16,924 nucleotides of DNA, taken from JBFIHZ01 sp041601535 (lineage in GTDB: Bacteria > Pseudomonadota > Gammaproteobacteria > Xanthomonadales > SZUA-36). Where the stretch lies: the NCBI GenBank assembly GCA_041601535.1, contig JBFIHZ010000050.1, positions 1 through 16,924 on the forward strand, written 5' to 3'. Under the pieces are notes generated by a model. The model saw only the letters and a list, made by a program, of their open reading frames with translations, did not search any database and had not been told where the DNA came from. This document shows positions 1-8,487 of the stretch, piece after piece. A program made the position numbers and the translations under genes. Within the stretch, counting starts at the first letter, position 1. Each line of letters starts with the position of its first letter.

Positions 1-19
1 GCCAAATGCTTACCCGTGG

Positions 20-1096
20 TCAGGGTTCACTGGTGCTGATGCGCGTGTCGTTATCGCTTTCCTGTTTGCCGCTGGTATCGATAAACCGCGCAGTGATTTT
101 CTGCACCTCGGGGCCACCACCGTCCAGCACTACGTCCAGGGTCACCAGCAAGGCATCACCCGCAGCCAGGTTTACGCCTTTGAATTCCAGCGCGCCTTTC
201 TTGAACCTGGCCTTGCTCTTCAGCGCATCGCCGGATAGCAGCGATGCGGCATAGCCCACGATTTCGATACCATCGGTGGGTTGAATGACCAGGTAATTGT
301 TTTTCAGCCCGTCATTCGACACATTGCTGGCACGCACGGTAAACAAGCCTTTGCCGCCATTTGGCAAAGCGGTCGGGCCGAGGATGTCTACGGCGACGGC
401 CGGGTAATTATCGTTGTCCAGGTTGACGCCGCCCAGGGTATCCACCAGCAGGCCCTGTTCGTCCAGCACCTCGATTTTATAGTCGATATCACCATCGACC
501 AGGGTGTCATTCTGACCCACCACCCAAATGGATTTCGACACACAGGCATCTTCACCAAAGGTAACTGAGTCCGGAACCGGTTTGGCCTCCTCCGGCAGGG
601 TTGAAACAAATGTGAAACTGCGGCTGAATTCCGGATCAGGTTCCATCGAAACCTTGAACAGATCGGCGCTGCCATCTTCAGCAGTAACCAGCAGACGCGG
701 GGCGTCAATGATCAGGCGTGGGGGTACCGTGCCGGGTTCACACAGCGGACCGCCCGTGGGGTCTCCTCCTGTCGGATCGCCACCCGTTGGATCACCGCCC
801 GTGGGGTCTCCGCCCGTGGGGTCTCCACCTGTCGGGTCACCACCCGTTGGATCACCGCCCGTGGGGTCTCCGCCCGTTGGATCGGCACCTTCCGGATTAT
901 CCGCGCCCGTCACCTTAATGGTGGCTTCGGCCTTGCTGCTTTGTGGCGTTGTCAGGTCAAACTGCTCTTCGGCGGAAAAGCCAGCCAGGCCATCGCGATA
1001 GGTTTCATAAAGATCAGCGGCTGAAGCGCCGGCGCGGGGTAATATCAGGCAAATCACCAGACCATTGGCGATTTTTTTGCGGACGGATAATTTCAT
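20..1096 (-). CDS. Secreted protein with GGDPT-repeat linker and Calx-beta-like domain
   Basis: The 358-residue product is an exported protein of unknown function. Residues 1-27 form a signal peptide (basic KLSVRKK, hydrophobic core, cleavage near GASA-A). A short N-terminal segment leads into nine five-residue repeats (residues 70-114, one GADPT then eight GGDPT). Residues about 130-230 resemble a Calx-beta-type extracellular module, judged by the NDTLVDGD...NLDNDN pattern. Residues about 235-345 look like a beta-sandwich of the CARDB/DUF11 kind (ASNVSNDG). Cys119 and Cys185 could form a disulfide. The start has an AGGGA ribosome-binding site about 10 nt upstream. It lies 125 bp downstream of the MOSC gene on the same strand. 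The domain calls are pattern resemblance, not profile matches; the role may be adhesion or matrix, which is inference. Confidence 0.8.
   Translation of the reverse strand: MKLSVRKKIANGLVICLILPRAGASAADLYETYRDGLAGFSAEEQFDLTTPQSSKAEATIKVTGADNPEGADPTGGDPTGGDPTGGDPTGGDPTGGDPTGGDPTGGDPTGGDPTGGPLCEPGTVPPRLIIDAPRLLVTAEDGSADLFKVSMEPDPEFSRSFTFVSTLPEEAKPVPDSVTFGEDACVSKSIWVVGQNDTLVDGDIDYKIEVLDEQGLLVDTLGGVNLDNDNYPAVAVDILGPTALPNGGKGLFTVRASNVSNDGLKNNYLVIQPTDGIEIVGYAASLLSGDALKSKARFKKGALEFKGVNLAAGDALLVTLDVVLDGGGPEVQKITARFIDTSGKQESDNDTRISTSEP
755..889 (-). repeat. Nine tandem 15-bp units encoding (G[GA]DPT)9
   Basis: Nine in-frame 15-bp units run without interruption; a typical plus-strand unit is CGTGGGGTCTCCGCC. 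They encode eight GGDPT and one GADPT. Units 3 and 4 are identical to units 7 and 8, and units 1 and 2 match units 5 and 6 with one and two differences, so the tract also has a 60-bp period. The unit length is a multiple of three, so gain or loss of units would change linker length and keep the frame. Confidence 0.95.
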
Positions 1097-1187
1097 GATA
1101 AGAACATCCCTGTCATCTCGCGATAGTTGTGATTATTCTTCTTCCTCACTCAGTCTAGCACATACACAATTTTCTGCGCTATCAGCC

Positions 1188-1199
1188 TGGTTACAACCA
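1188..1199. promoter_or_regulatory. Small dyad upstream of the repeat-protein gene
   Basis: TGGTTACAACCA has five-base inverted arms around a 2-bp centre. It lies in the 125-bp gap between the MOSC stop and the secreted-protein start, about 90 bp before that start. It could be an operator half-site pair or chance. No convincing -35/-10 pair is visible beside it. Confidence 0.2.
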
Positions 1200-1221
1200 A
1201 AACTTCCAATGGATAACCGCG

Positions 1222-2076
1222 TCAGCCCTGCAGCGTGTCGCCAACGGTAATGGTTTCCCCTGCCCCGGTCTGCAAGGTCGCGTACTGACCAAATAAAGGC
1301 TGGCGCCGCTTCGGATCGAGCGGATTGATATCCCGCAGGGTGGCAAACGGCTCTCTGGCCGGGTGCCGCTCGGCCGTTTGCTGGTTAATGGTTGGCACCA
1401 CGCAACGCTCACAGGGCAGGCGGAAGTTGAAACGATAGCGCTCATTGCCCAGGCTGCCTGCCTCGTGCTCACCAAAAGGCGGCAGCCCGCGGACCACGAT
1501 ATTCGGCCGGAAGCGGTTCATCGGCACCGCGGTATCGCCTTTGTCCACCAAAACACTGTTCAGGCGTTCCAGCGAGGCCTCATCAATCACCAGGTAGGGG
1601 GCCGCATCGGCAAACTGTACTCGGGTGTCCTCACCCAGATCTTCAGGCGAGGTTTGCGCACGCTCTGCGCCCGGCGCCATGCGCACCAGGCGTAAAGGCC
1701 TGGTGCTTTCCAGCGCCCGGGTAATCCATTCCGACGCCTGCGGGCTGACTTCGATGGCCGCGCATTCATCTTTCCAGATTTTAACCTGCAGGCGTGGCTG
1801 CTGCGCTGCATCCGCCGCATGTTCCAGAGGTACGCGAATGGCCCCGTGCCCGGGACGGGAGAGCACCAGGCTGCCATCCTCCAGAGCCGTTTCAACCAGT
1901 GCCAGCGAGGCAATATCGCGTTGCGTCACCGCACGGCCATTTGCGGCCACAATCATCCACTGGCGGTCATAAGGCATGCCTTCGGCGGTCAGTTGCGCCT
2001 GCTGTAGTTCGATGCCGCGGCAGGATTTTACCGGGTAGAAAAAGAGGCCGCTGACTTCCACGTTTTTTTGGCTCAC
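1222..2076 (-). CDS. MOSC domain-containing protein (YcbX/mARC-like, no ferredoxin domain)
   Basis: The 284-residue product has an N-terminal MOSC beta-barrel (residues about 6-125, with the family signature YPVKSCRG at 14-21 and the YDRQWM block at 36-41) and a C-terminal MOSC domain (about 145-280). Cys225 in PCERCVVPT sits where YcbX and mARC proteins bind the molybdenum cofactor. Such proteins reduce N-hydroxylated compounds, S-oxides and similar N-oxygenated substrates. Escherichia coli YcbX is longer because it carries a C-terminal 2Fe-2S domain; that domain is absent here, so an external electron donor is needed. The start is GTG with no visible Shine-Dalgarno sequence, and it overlaps the stop of a 41-codon ORF by 4 nt (GTGA), suggesting translational coupling. 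The next in-frame ATG would remove the conserved YPVKSCRG block. Confidence 0.88.
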   Translation of the reverse strand: MSQKNVEVSGLFFYPVKSCRGIELQQAQLTAEGMPYDRQWMIVAANGRAVTQRDIASLALVETALEDGSLVLSRPGHGAIRVPLEHAADAAQQPRLQVKIWKDECAAIEVSPQASEWITRALESTRPLRLVRMAPGAERAQTSPEDLGEDTRVQFADAAPYLVIDEASLERLNSVLVDKGDTAVPMNRFRPNIVVRGLPPFGEHEAGSLGNERYRFNFRLPCERCVVPTINQQTAERHPAREPFATLRDINPLDPKRRQPLFGQYATLQTGAGETITVGDTLQG

Positions 2077-2198
2077 AACAGTCTGCCCACAGCGGCCGCA
2101 CCCGGGGACTCCTGCGCCGGGGCGCTGGCGGCCATCGCCAACAATTGTCCGAGGGTGGCGTTTGTCACCATTGTTACCCGGTGTAGCTGCGTCATCAT
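2073..2198 (-). CDS. Small ORF (41 aa) translationally coupled to the MOSC gene
   Basis: On the minus strand an ATG-ATG pair at 2198-2193 opens a 41-codon frame starting MMTQLHRVTMVTNATL and ending AVGRLL before TGA at 2075-2073. The stop overlaps the GTG start of the MOSC gene in the arrangement GTGA. An AGGA Shine-Dalgarno lies 5 nt before the first ATG and 8 nt before the second. The product is mildly hydrophobic in the middle (LGQLLAMAASAPA) with no recognisable domain. It may be a small protein or a leader peptide whose translation feeds ribosomes to the MOSC start, which lacks its own site. I do not recognise a family. Confidence 0.5.
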   Translation of the reverse strand: MMTQLHRVTMVTNATLGQLLAMAASAPAQESPGAAAVGRLL

Positions 2199-2262
2199 CA
2201 AGTTCCTGTTTTATTGCCGGCTATAACCACCGGCCATCATCACAATCAGCCAATACTACCGG

Positions 2263-2290
2263 ATTGTATTTCATGGTGGCGTTGAAGCAA
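2263..2290 (-). promoter_or_regulatory. Candidate sigma-70 promoter for the small ORF and MOSC gene
   Basis: On the minus strand TTGCTT (2290-2285) and TACAAT (2268-2263) are separated by 16 bp. The -10 matches the consensus at five of six positions; the -35 is weak. The element ends 64 bp before the small ORF's first ATG, a sensible leader length. The rest of 2199-2392 holds no convincing gene; any plus-strand promoter for the MFS gene should also lie there, but I see none I can support. Confidence 0.35.
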
Positions 2291-2392
2291 GCCTGGCAAA
2301 CGGTGCATTTAACCGCACCTCACTCCTCAGTTAACCACTGCAAGGCAGATTCCACGCAATGTGGTGCGCCCTGCTCACCTGCAAGGCCGCTG

Positions 2393-3694
2393 ATGGCAAC
2401 GCGCGGTGGGCCCGTTGCCCGTTACACTGTTGCAGTGAGCCAAGCACCAGCAACCCTTCTGCAGCGGACTGTTCCCTACCTCGCTGCCATCCTGACGGGC
2501 GTTATCGCCACGCTGGTACTGATTACCTTGCCCCTATTCGTTGCCGGCATGGCAGACCAGTACGGTTGGGGCGACCGGGCCACCGGCTGGCTGGCCGCTG
2601 CTGACATGGGCGGAGGTGCTTTAGCCAGTGTGTTGATGGCCCTGTTTATCAACCGCATCAGCTGGAAGAAAACCCTGTGGGCGGCAATCGCGTTGGCCGT
2701 CACCGGCAACCTGGTGTGCATCGGACTGGACAGTCTGCCAGGCTTGCTCACGGCCCGCGTGGCGACCGGGTTTTTCAATGGCCTGATCCTGTCCATCGTG
2801 TTTGTGGCACTGTGCCGCTCACCCAACCCCGACCGTTATTTCGGCGTATACGTGTTTCTGCAACTCAGTCTGCAGGCCATACTGCTGCCGTTGCTGCCCG
2901 GCTTGCTGGCCACTGCGGGCATTACCGCTGTTTACCTGATGTTCGCCGCGGCGTCGGCCGCCACCGCCCTGTTGGTGGTGGTTTTTCCGGCCCAAGAGGC
3001 AGCCAGGCCGGATGAGCCGGCCAGCCAGGGAACCCCGGCAACGGACCAGACCGGCCCAAACACCCGGCTTTCAAGCGCTGCCACCACGGCTGTGACCCGG
3101 TCAGTACCAGGCAGGCGGCTCAGCCACTGGGCGCTGCTGGCGCTGGCGGCACAGGCCATCTATTTTCTCGCCCCGGCCGCGATCTGGGGCTATTTCGAAG
3201 CCATCGGTGAAACCTTCCAACTGGCGATGGCGCAAGTGGGCGACGCACTGGGCATGGCATCACTGGCCGGCATTGCCGGCGCTTTCACGGTGATCCTGCT
3301 GGGCAGCCGCTTCAACCGCATGGCCAGCATGGCTGTTGGCACTGCCCTGTCCGTGCTGGCGGTAGGGGTATTATTGAACGGCACCGGCTTTGGCTGGTTC
3401 CTGCTGGCCGCAGCACTGGTGAATTTTTCCTGGAATTTCACCTTTCCCTACCAGATGGGCACACTGGCACTGTTTGACAGCTCCGGCGCGGTGGCCGTAC
3501 TAAGCCTGGTGGTGCAGTTATCCGGCCTCAGCCTGGGGCCGCTGCTGGCCAGCTTTCTGGTCACCGGCGCGGATTACACCGCGGTGCTGTGGATCTGCGC
3601 CGGCTGGTATGTGATCAGTTACGCCATGTTCCATATCAGCGCCCGCGGGGCCAGGCGTGATACCCGGCAGCCAGCACTGGAGATTCCGTCATGA
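2393..3694 (+). CDS. MFS transporter, 12 transmembrane helices
   Basis: The 433-residue product shows twelve hydrophobic segments in the 6+6 layout of the major facilitator superfamily. A long polar central loop rich in Ala, Pro and Thr runs between helices 6 and 7 (around EAARPDEPASQ to GRRLSHWAL). The substrate cannot be read from the sequence. The start is uncertain: the frame is open further upstream to 2162, but that extension is low-complexity and not membrane-like. ATG at 2393 has AAGG 6 nt upstream and is preferred; GTG at 2435 (VSQAPATLL) is a good alternative just before helix 1. The stop overlaps the amidase start (ATGA, 3691-3694), so the two are almost surely co-translated. The carrier likely imports or exports the amidase substrate or product, which is inference. 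Confidence 0.85.
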   Translation: MATRGGPVARYTVAVSQAPATLLQRTVPYLAAILTGVIATLVLITLPLFVAGMADQYGWGDRATGWLAAADMGGGALASVLMALFINRISWKKTLWAAIALAVTGNLVCIGLDSLPGLLTARVATGFFNGLILSIVFVALCRSPNPDRYFGVYVFLQLSLQAILLPLLPGLLATAGITAVYLMFAAASAATALLVVVFPAQEAARPDEPASQGTPATDQTGPNTRLSSAATTAVTRSVPGRRLSHWALLALAAQAIYFLAPAAIWGYFEAIGETFQLAMAQVGDALGMASLAGIAGAFTVILLGSRFNRMASMAVGTALSVLAVGVLLNGTGFGWFLLAAALVNFSWNFTFPYQMGTLALFDSSGAVAVLSLVVQLSGLSLGPLLASFLVTGADYTAVLWICAGWYVISYAMFHISARGARRDTRQPALEIPS

Positions 3695-5145
3695 ACACCC
3701 GGGAATACGCTCAACTGGACGGCATAGCGCTGGCGGAACGCATCCGCGATGGCGTGCTGTCCCCGCTTGATGCGCTGGACCTGTGCTACCAGGTGGTGGC
3801 GGAATTCGATCAGACGATCAATGCCTTTGTCAGCCTGGAAAAGGAACAGGCCCGCCAGATCGCAAAGCGAGCGGCGGAGCAGATGACAATGCAATCCGCG
3901 GGCGTACTGGGCGGCGTGCCGCTGGCGATGAAAGACTGCGTCGGCTTTGTCAAAGATGCGCCGCGCAGTTTTGGCTCACGCCTGGCGGCCGGCACCCTTC
4001 CCGATTTTGATGACGAGGTGGTGGCCCGCTACAAACGCGCCGGCCTGGTGCCGGTGGGTACCACCAATGTGCCGGAATTCTCCAGTTCCGTGACCACGGA
4101 ATCGGTGCTGCACGGCCCTTGCCGCAACCCGTGGGACACCACGCGTTCGGCCGGCGGATCCAGTGGCGGTGCGGCAGCCGCTGTGGCTTATGGCGCGGTG
4201 CCCATTGCCTACGGCAACGATGCGGCCGGCTCCATTCGCATCCCGGCGTCCTGCTGTGGCCTGTTTGGCTTCCGGCCCAGCCGCGGCCGGGTACCCACCG
4301 GCCCGGTTTATGGCGAGTTCTGGCATGGCCTGATGGTGCACCACGTGATCACTCGCAGTGTGCGTGACAGTGCGCTGGTGCTGGATATTTCCGAGGGCAT
4401 AGATGCCGGTGCCCCTTATGGTGCGCCGCAGAAGGCCCGCGATTTCCTGGATGAAACCAGCCAGCCACCCGGGTTGCTGCGCATTGCTGTGAGTGATGGC
4501 GCGGAACAGGGACATGTGATTCACCCGGAATGCCGCGCAGCATTGCAGGATACCGCGCAGCTGCTCAGCGAGCTGGGACATCAGGTGGACTGGGTGTCAC
4601 CACAGTACGATAGCCAGCAATTACTGCAAGGCGTGATTACCCTGCTGTCGGTTTCGCTGGCGCAGGAAATTCCCGATACCGCTGAGCAGACCGGCCGGAC
4701 CATTGGCCCGGATACGGTGGAGGCCTGCCACCTGGAACTGATGCGGCGCGGCCAGCAGATCAGCGCGCTGGAACTGGCCGCGGTGCTGGAATTCAAATCG
4801 TCCCTGGGCCGCCTGATGGGGCGGTTCTTTGGACAGTACGACGTTTTGCTGACACCCACTTTGGCGGAACCGCCACTGCGGCTGGGCGAGCTGAACAGCA
4901 ATTCAGCGGACACCGATGCCTATCTCGACCGGTTCAAGCGTTACAGCCCGTTTGCGCCACTGGCCAATGTGTGTGGCCTGCCATCCATGAGCGTGCCGCT
5001 GTGCTGGTCGTCCGGCGGACTGCCGCTGGGCATGACCTTCAGCGCCGCTTACGCCGAGGACGGCCGCTTGCTGCAACTGGCCGGGCAACTGGAGCAGGCG
5101 CACCCGTGGGCACATCGGCATCCGCCGATTGGTGCCTGGGACTAA
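3691..5145 (+). CDS. Amidase signature-family hydrolase (NylA-like)
   Basis: This 484-residue enzyme should hydrolyse a carbon-nitrogen amide bond in the cytoplasm; no signal peptide is present. The Ser-cisSer-Lys triad is complete: Lys81 in LAMKD, Ser157 in the GGSSGG loop, and nucleophile Ser181 in GNDAAGSIRIPAS. The 24-residue Ser-Ser spacing equals that of fatty acid amide hydrolase (217 and 241). The block RNPW...RSxGGSSGG...GNDAAGSxRIPASxCG closely matches what I recall of 6-aminohexanoate cyclic-dimer hydrolase NylA, rather than the GTDxGGS of GatA. Length is normal for the family. It is coupled to the MFS gene by an ATGA overlap. The family assignment is firm; the substrate (cyclic amide, peptide amide or other) is open. 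Confidence 0.93.
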   Translation: MNTREYAQLDGIALAERIRDGVLSPLDALDLCYQVVAEFDQTINAFVSLEKEQARQIAKRAAEQMTMQSAGVLGGVPLAMKDCVGFVKDAPRSFGSRLAAGTLPDFDDEVVARYKRAGLVPVGTTNVPEFSSSVTTESVLHGPCRNPWDTTRSAGGSSGGAAAAVAYGAVPIAYGNDAAGSIRIPASCCGLFGFRPSRGRVPTGPVYGEFWHGLMVHHVITRSVRDSALVLDISEGIDAGAPYGAPQKARDFLDETSQPPGLLRIAVSDGAEQGHVIHPECRAALQDTAQLLSELGHQVDWVSPQYDSQQLLQGVITLLSVSLAQEIPDTAEQTGRTIGPDTVEACHLELMRRGQQISALELAAVLEFKSSLGRLMGRFFGQYDVLLTPTLAEPPLRLGELNSNSADTDAYLDRFKRYSPFAPLANVCGLPSMSVPLCWSSGGLPLGMTFSAAYAEDGRLLQLAGQLEQAHPWAHRHPPIGAWD

Positions 5146-5154
5146 TCTCCCGGC

Positions 5155-8100
5155 TTACTGAAAGGAAGCTGCGTTGTTCCAGCCAGTGCCCTTGTCGTCA
5201 CCGCGCTCCCAGTAGAACGTGCTGCGCGGCTTTGGATGGTTGCCGATTTCATCCATGCTGTAGCTGTCATACAGGCGCCCACCCACCATGGTCTGGATCA
5301 CGCTGTCGCTGTAACCCAGATCTTCCAGCGGGTTCTTTGCCAGCACGATCAGGTCAGCCAGCTTGCCCACCTCCAGGCTGCCGATCTGCTGCTCCAGACC
5401 CAGCGTGGTGGCACCATTCAGCGTGGCGGCGCGCAATACCCGGGCATTGCTCATGCCACCCTGCGCTATCAGCTGCATTTCCCAGTGCATGGCCAGCCCC
5501 TGCACCTGAGAATGCGAGCCCACGTTCACCAGCACACCGGCATCGTCCAGTGTTTTGAGTGAGCGGGCAACGCCACGAAAACCCACATCCCACAACTCAT
5601 CGGCGGCATGCAGGCCGGTCATGGCGCGGGCGTACAGCGGTGCGGAATACTGCACCCCTACCGGGCTGTAACCGCTGTTGACCTGCGGCACGTAGGCGGC
5701 AATGCGCGGATCATCCCAACTGCGCGTGTGCTGGTACATATAGTTCTCACCCAGCATTTCTCCAAAGGTCGCCGCCAGCGTTGGTGTGTGGGCTGTGCGG
5801 CTGTGCGCGAACAGTTGCACGATATCGTCGTAGTAATGCGCCAGCGGAATGTTGTGTTCCAGTGAGCTGTGGCCATCGATAATGGCACTGATGTTGTTAT
5901 AGATATGACTTTCGCCCTCCACCGCCACCATCAGCCCGGCGTCCCTGGCCGCCTTGATAATTTGCTGCCGCTGGCGGCGCAAGGGCTGCCGGTAACTCTT
6001 GATCACCTGCCCGCCCAGCGCAACTTTCCGCGCCATGACGTTTTCGGCGTCTGTCAGATCGCCAATTGGCTCGTACACCGGATCGTACTTGCCGGGCCGC
6101 CCAAACAACACGCTGCCCACGCTGATGGTGCGCGGCCCCACCATCACTCCGGCATTGCGCATCTCGCTCATGGCATAGCTGGGTAACTCACTGGCATAGG
6201 GGTCGAAATTGGTGGTGATGCCATAGGCCAGGGAAGCATAGTGGCTGGCCTGTTTTTGCGGCATCGTACCGCTGGACTGGTAATAACAATCCTCCAGGTG
6301 ACCGTGCATATTGACCAGCCCTGGCATGATGGTCTTGCCGCGGCTGTCGATAACCAGTGCGTCCGCGGGGATGCTCACCTGCGGTTCCGGGCCCACCGCC
6401 ACGATGCGGTTGCGCTCCACCACCAGCGTGCCCTGCTCAATCACATCGCCGGAAATGGTAATCAGGCGCGCACCGACAAACGCCACCCGGCCCGTGGGAA
6501 CATCTGACTCCACCACCAGGCCGATAGCGGCTGGCGGGGCGGTGGCCTCACCGCTGGTGGAAGCCTGCCGCAGGCTGTCACCCAGCAACCAGAACAAGCG
6601 GCTGGAATCCGCCGACCAGCTGAGGTTGAATCCGCCCAGTTGGGTCAACTTCACCGCCAGCGTGGCCGCCCCCGAAGCTGACACGGCCATGGGCCCGGCC
6701 GCATCCATCAGGCGCATCACGTAATACTGACGGTCCTGCTTGAAGGCGATCCACTGCAAATCAGGGCTGACGGTTAACTGGTGCCGGTCCGAGCCACGTG
6801 CCACGGCATGTTCACGCCGTTGCTGGCCGTTGCGGTCCACGCTCTCCAGGCGGCTGCTGCGCACACCCTCGACGTAGCTGTCGGTGACAAAATAAATACG
6901 CTGGCCATCCGGCGAAAACCGCGGCGCCTCGACGGCATCGCCAATGCGCTGCGGCGCGCCGCCTGCAGCCGGCACGGTATACAGGCCATCCTGGGGATGA
7001 AATCCGGCCATGCATTTATTGCCGGGTTCGATTTGATACACCAGGGTGTTGCCATCGGGCGAAAACGCCGGCTGGCGGATCACCGCGGCACTGCTCACCA
7101 CGCTGCGGGCCTGCTGTCCATCAAGCGGCATAAGCTGCAATGCACTGCCACCCTCATCGTCCCACTGCACCCAGGCCAGGGTTTTTCCGTCTGCAGACCA
7201 GGTCGGCTCATACTCAAAGGCCGTCGCCTTGCTGACACGCCGCGGCTGTCCGTCAGGCAGGGTTTTAAGCCACACATGACCCAGTGCATGAAAAGCCACG
7301 GCCCGCTGGCCCGGCGCTACCGCCAGGTTACGGATGGCTTTTACCGTTATGGTGTCCGGTGCCAGGTCAAACGGGAACCGCGCCACATCGGTGACGGGAA
7401 TGTCCGCCTCCAGCTGGAATGGAATCGGTTGCGCATCAGCTGTTTGCGTATCCACCCGCAGCAGCTGACCCTGGCCCCAGATGGCAATGTGCCGGCCATC
7501 GGGAAACCAGTCGTACTGTGGATAATAACTGCCCTGGGCGATCCACTCGCCCTGCATGTCCCGTGCCAGCTGGTCAAAAACCGGCCGTTGCTCACCGCTT
7601 TCAAGGTCGTAGACAAATAGCACGGTTTTATCTTTTACCCGCCGCACGAACGCCAGTTGGCGTCCATCCGGCGAGGGCTGGGCCGTGGTGGCACCGCCAA
7701 AGCCTTTCAGCAGCTCGCGGGTTTCACCACTGGCAAGATCACGCTGCATGATGGCATGAATGGTGTGATTGGCATCGATAAAAATCGAGGTCGCGCGCGC
7801 ATCACCACCGGTTTTCTGCGTGTAATAGTAATAACGGCCATCCGGTGAAAACTGCCCTTCATGCACGTTTTCATAGAATCCCGGCGAAGCCACCAGCAAC
7901 TCCCCGCTGCCACCGCCAAGGTGGTACAGGCGCAGCTCCGAGGTATACAGATCGTGGTACTCAGACGACAGGCGGGTAGCCGCGATGTATTGATCGCCGG
8001 GACCCCACACCGGGCTGGTCAGCACATCAGTGTGCTCAAACGTCAGTTGCCGCGCACCACTGCCATCAATGGCGGAGACCCAGGCGTTATCACTGCCGCT

Positions 8101-8424
8101 GGCATCGCTGAGGTACAGCAGTTGCTGCCCGTCAGCGCTGAAGTGCGGGGTGCGCTGCATCGCCGCGCCGCCGTGCACCCGCGTGGCCTCACCGCCCTGC
8201 GCGGGCAATGTGTAGATATCTCCCAGCAGGTCAAAAGCCAGGGTCTTGCCATCCGGGCTGACGTCCACGCTCATCCAGCTGCCTTCGCTGAGTGTAAACC
8301 GGGCACGGGTGTTCGGCTGCCCGGTGTCGGTAACATCCCAGTCCGCTGCCAGAACGGTACATGGCAGGCAAACTACGGCCAGCAGCCCGTGGATTGCATT
8401 GAAACCCATACGACTCAACTGCAT
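5155..8424 (-). CDS. Exported propeller-amidohydrolase fusion (TolB/PD40 repeats + amidohydrolase)
   Basis: This 1089-residue protein begins with a signal peptide (residues 1-26, cleavage VLA-ADW). Residues about 45-635 hold about ten TolB/PD40-type beta-propeller repeats (SPDGKTLAF, SADGQQLLY, SPDGRYYYY, SPDGRQLAF and so on). Residues about 645-1060 form an amidohydrolase barrel with its small beta-sandwich flanks. Metal-site elements visible are His707-x-His709 (MHGH), Lys809 (IKSYR) and His857 (LEHNIP). The usual beta-5 His appears as Glu836 and the usual beta-8 Asp as His971 (VGSHSQ), followed by His980. The end has the typical GSLEVGKLADLIVL. It acts in the periplasm on an unknown substrate, probably a cyclic amide or peptide. 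GAGG lies 7 nt before the start. Last gene of a five-gene minus-strand run. Confidence 0.9.
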   Translation of the reverse strand: MQLSRMGFNAIHGLLAVVCLPCTVLAADWDVTDTGQPNTRARFTLSEGSWMSVDVSPDGKTLAFDLLGDIYTLPAQGGEATRVHGGAAMQRTPHFSADGQQLLYLSDASGSDNAWVSAIDGSGARQLTFEHTDVLTSPVWGPGDQYIAATRLSSEYHDLYTSELRLYHLGGGSGELLVASPGFYENVHEGQFSPDGRYYYYTQKTGGDARATSIFIDANHTIHAIMQRDLASGETRELLKGFGGATTAQPSPDGRQLAFVRRVKDKTVLFVYDLESGEQRPVFDQLARDMQGEWIAQGSYYPQYDWFPDGRHIAIWGQGQLLRVDTQTADAQPIPFQLEADIPVTDVARFPFDLAPDTITVKAIRNLAVAPGQRAVAFHALGHVWLKTLPDGQPRRVSKATAFEYEPTWSADGKTLAWVQWDDEGGSALQLMPLDGQQARSVVSSAAVIRQPAFSPDGNTLVYQIEPGNKCMAGFHPQDGLYTVPAAGGAPQRIGDAVEAPRFSPDGQRIYFVTDSYVEGVRSSRLESVDRNGQQRREHAVARGSDRHQLTVSPDLQWIAFKQDRQYYVMRLMDAAGPMAVSASGAATLAVKLTQLGGFNLSWSADSSRLFWLLGDSLRQASTSGEATAPPAAIGLVVESDVPTGRVAFVGARLITISGDVIEQGTLVVERNRIVAVGPEPQVSIPADALVIDSRGKTIMPGLVNMHGHLEDCYYQSSGTMPQKQASHYASLAYGITTNFDPYASELPSYAMSEMRNAGVMVGPRTISVGSVLFGRPGKYDPVYEPIGDLTDAENVMARKVALGGQVIKSYRQPLRRQRQQIIKAARDAGLMVAVEGESHIYNNISAIIDGHSSLEHNIPLAHYYDDIVQLFAHSRTAHTPTLAATFGEMLGENYMYQHTRSWDDPRIAAYVPQVNSGYSPVGVQYSAPLYARAMTGLHAADELWDVGFRGVARSLKTLDDAGVLVNVGSHSQVQGLAMHWEMQLIAQGGMSNARVLRAATLNGATTLGLEQQIGSLEVGKLADLIVLAKNPLEDLGYSDSVIQTMVGGRLYDSYSMDEIGNHPKPRSTFYWERGDDKGTGWNNAASFQ

Positions 8425-8487
8425 AAGATATCCTCGACGCGATATAACACCTGGCTAAGTGAACTGCCCGCTATAGACCTTGCGCGG

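Noticed and set aside
755..889. Possible CRISPR array
   Set aside because: The units are contiguous 15-mers with no spacers and encode an in-frame peptide repeat.
528..1001. Long plus-strand ORF with PPVGS repeats opposite the GGDPT tract
   Set aside because: It is the antisense reading of the repeat tract; the minus frame has a signal peptide, a ribosome-binding site and recognisable domain patterns.
2162..2392. N-terminal extension of the MFS gene to ATG 2162
   Set aside because: The added 77 residues are low-complexity and not membrane-like, and they overlap the small minus-strand ORF and its promoter region.
6781..7620. 279-codon plus-strand ORF
   Set aside because: It lies wholly antisense to the propeller region of the amidohydrolase; long opposite-strand frames are common in GC-rich genes, and its peptide is rich in His, Arg and Pro without domain features.
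8345..8424. Lipoprotein signal in the propeller-amidohydrolase
   Set aside because: Cysteines at residues 19 and 22 are not in a proper lipobox (AVVC, CLPC), while VLA-ADW is a good signal peptidase I site.
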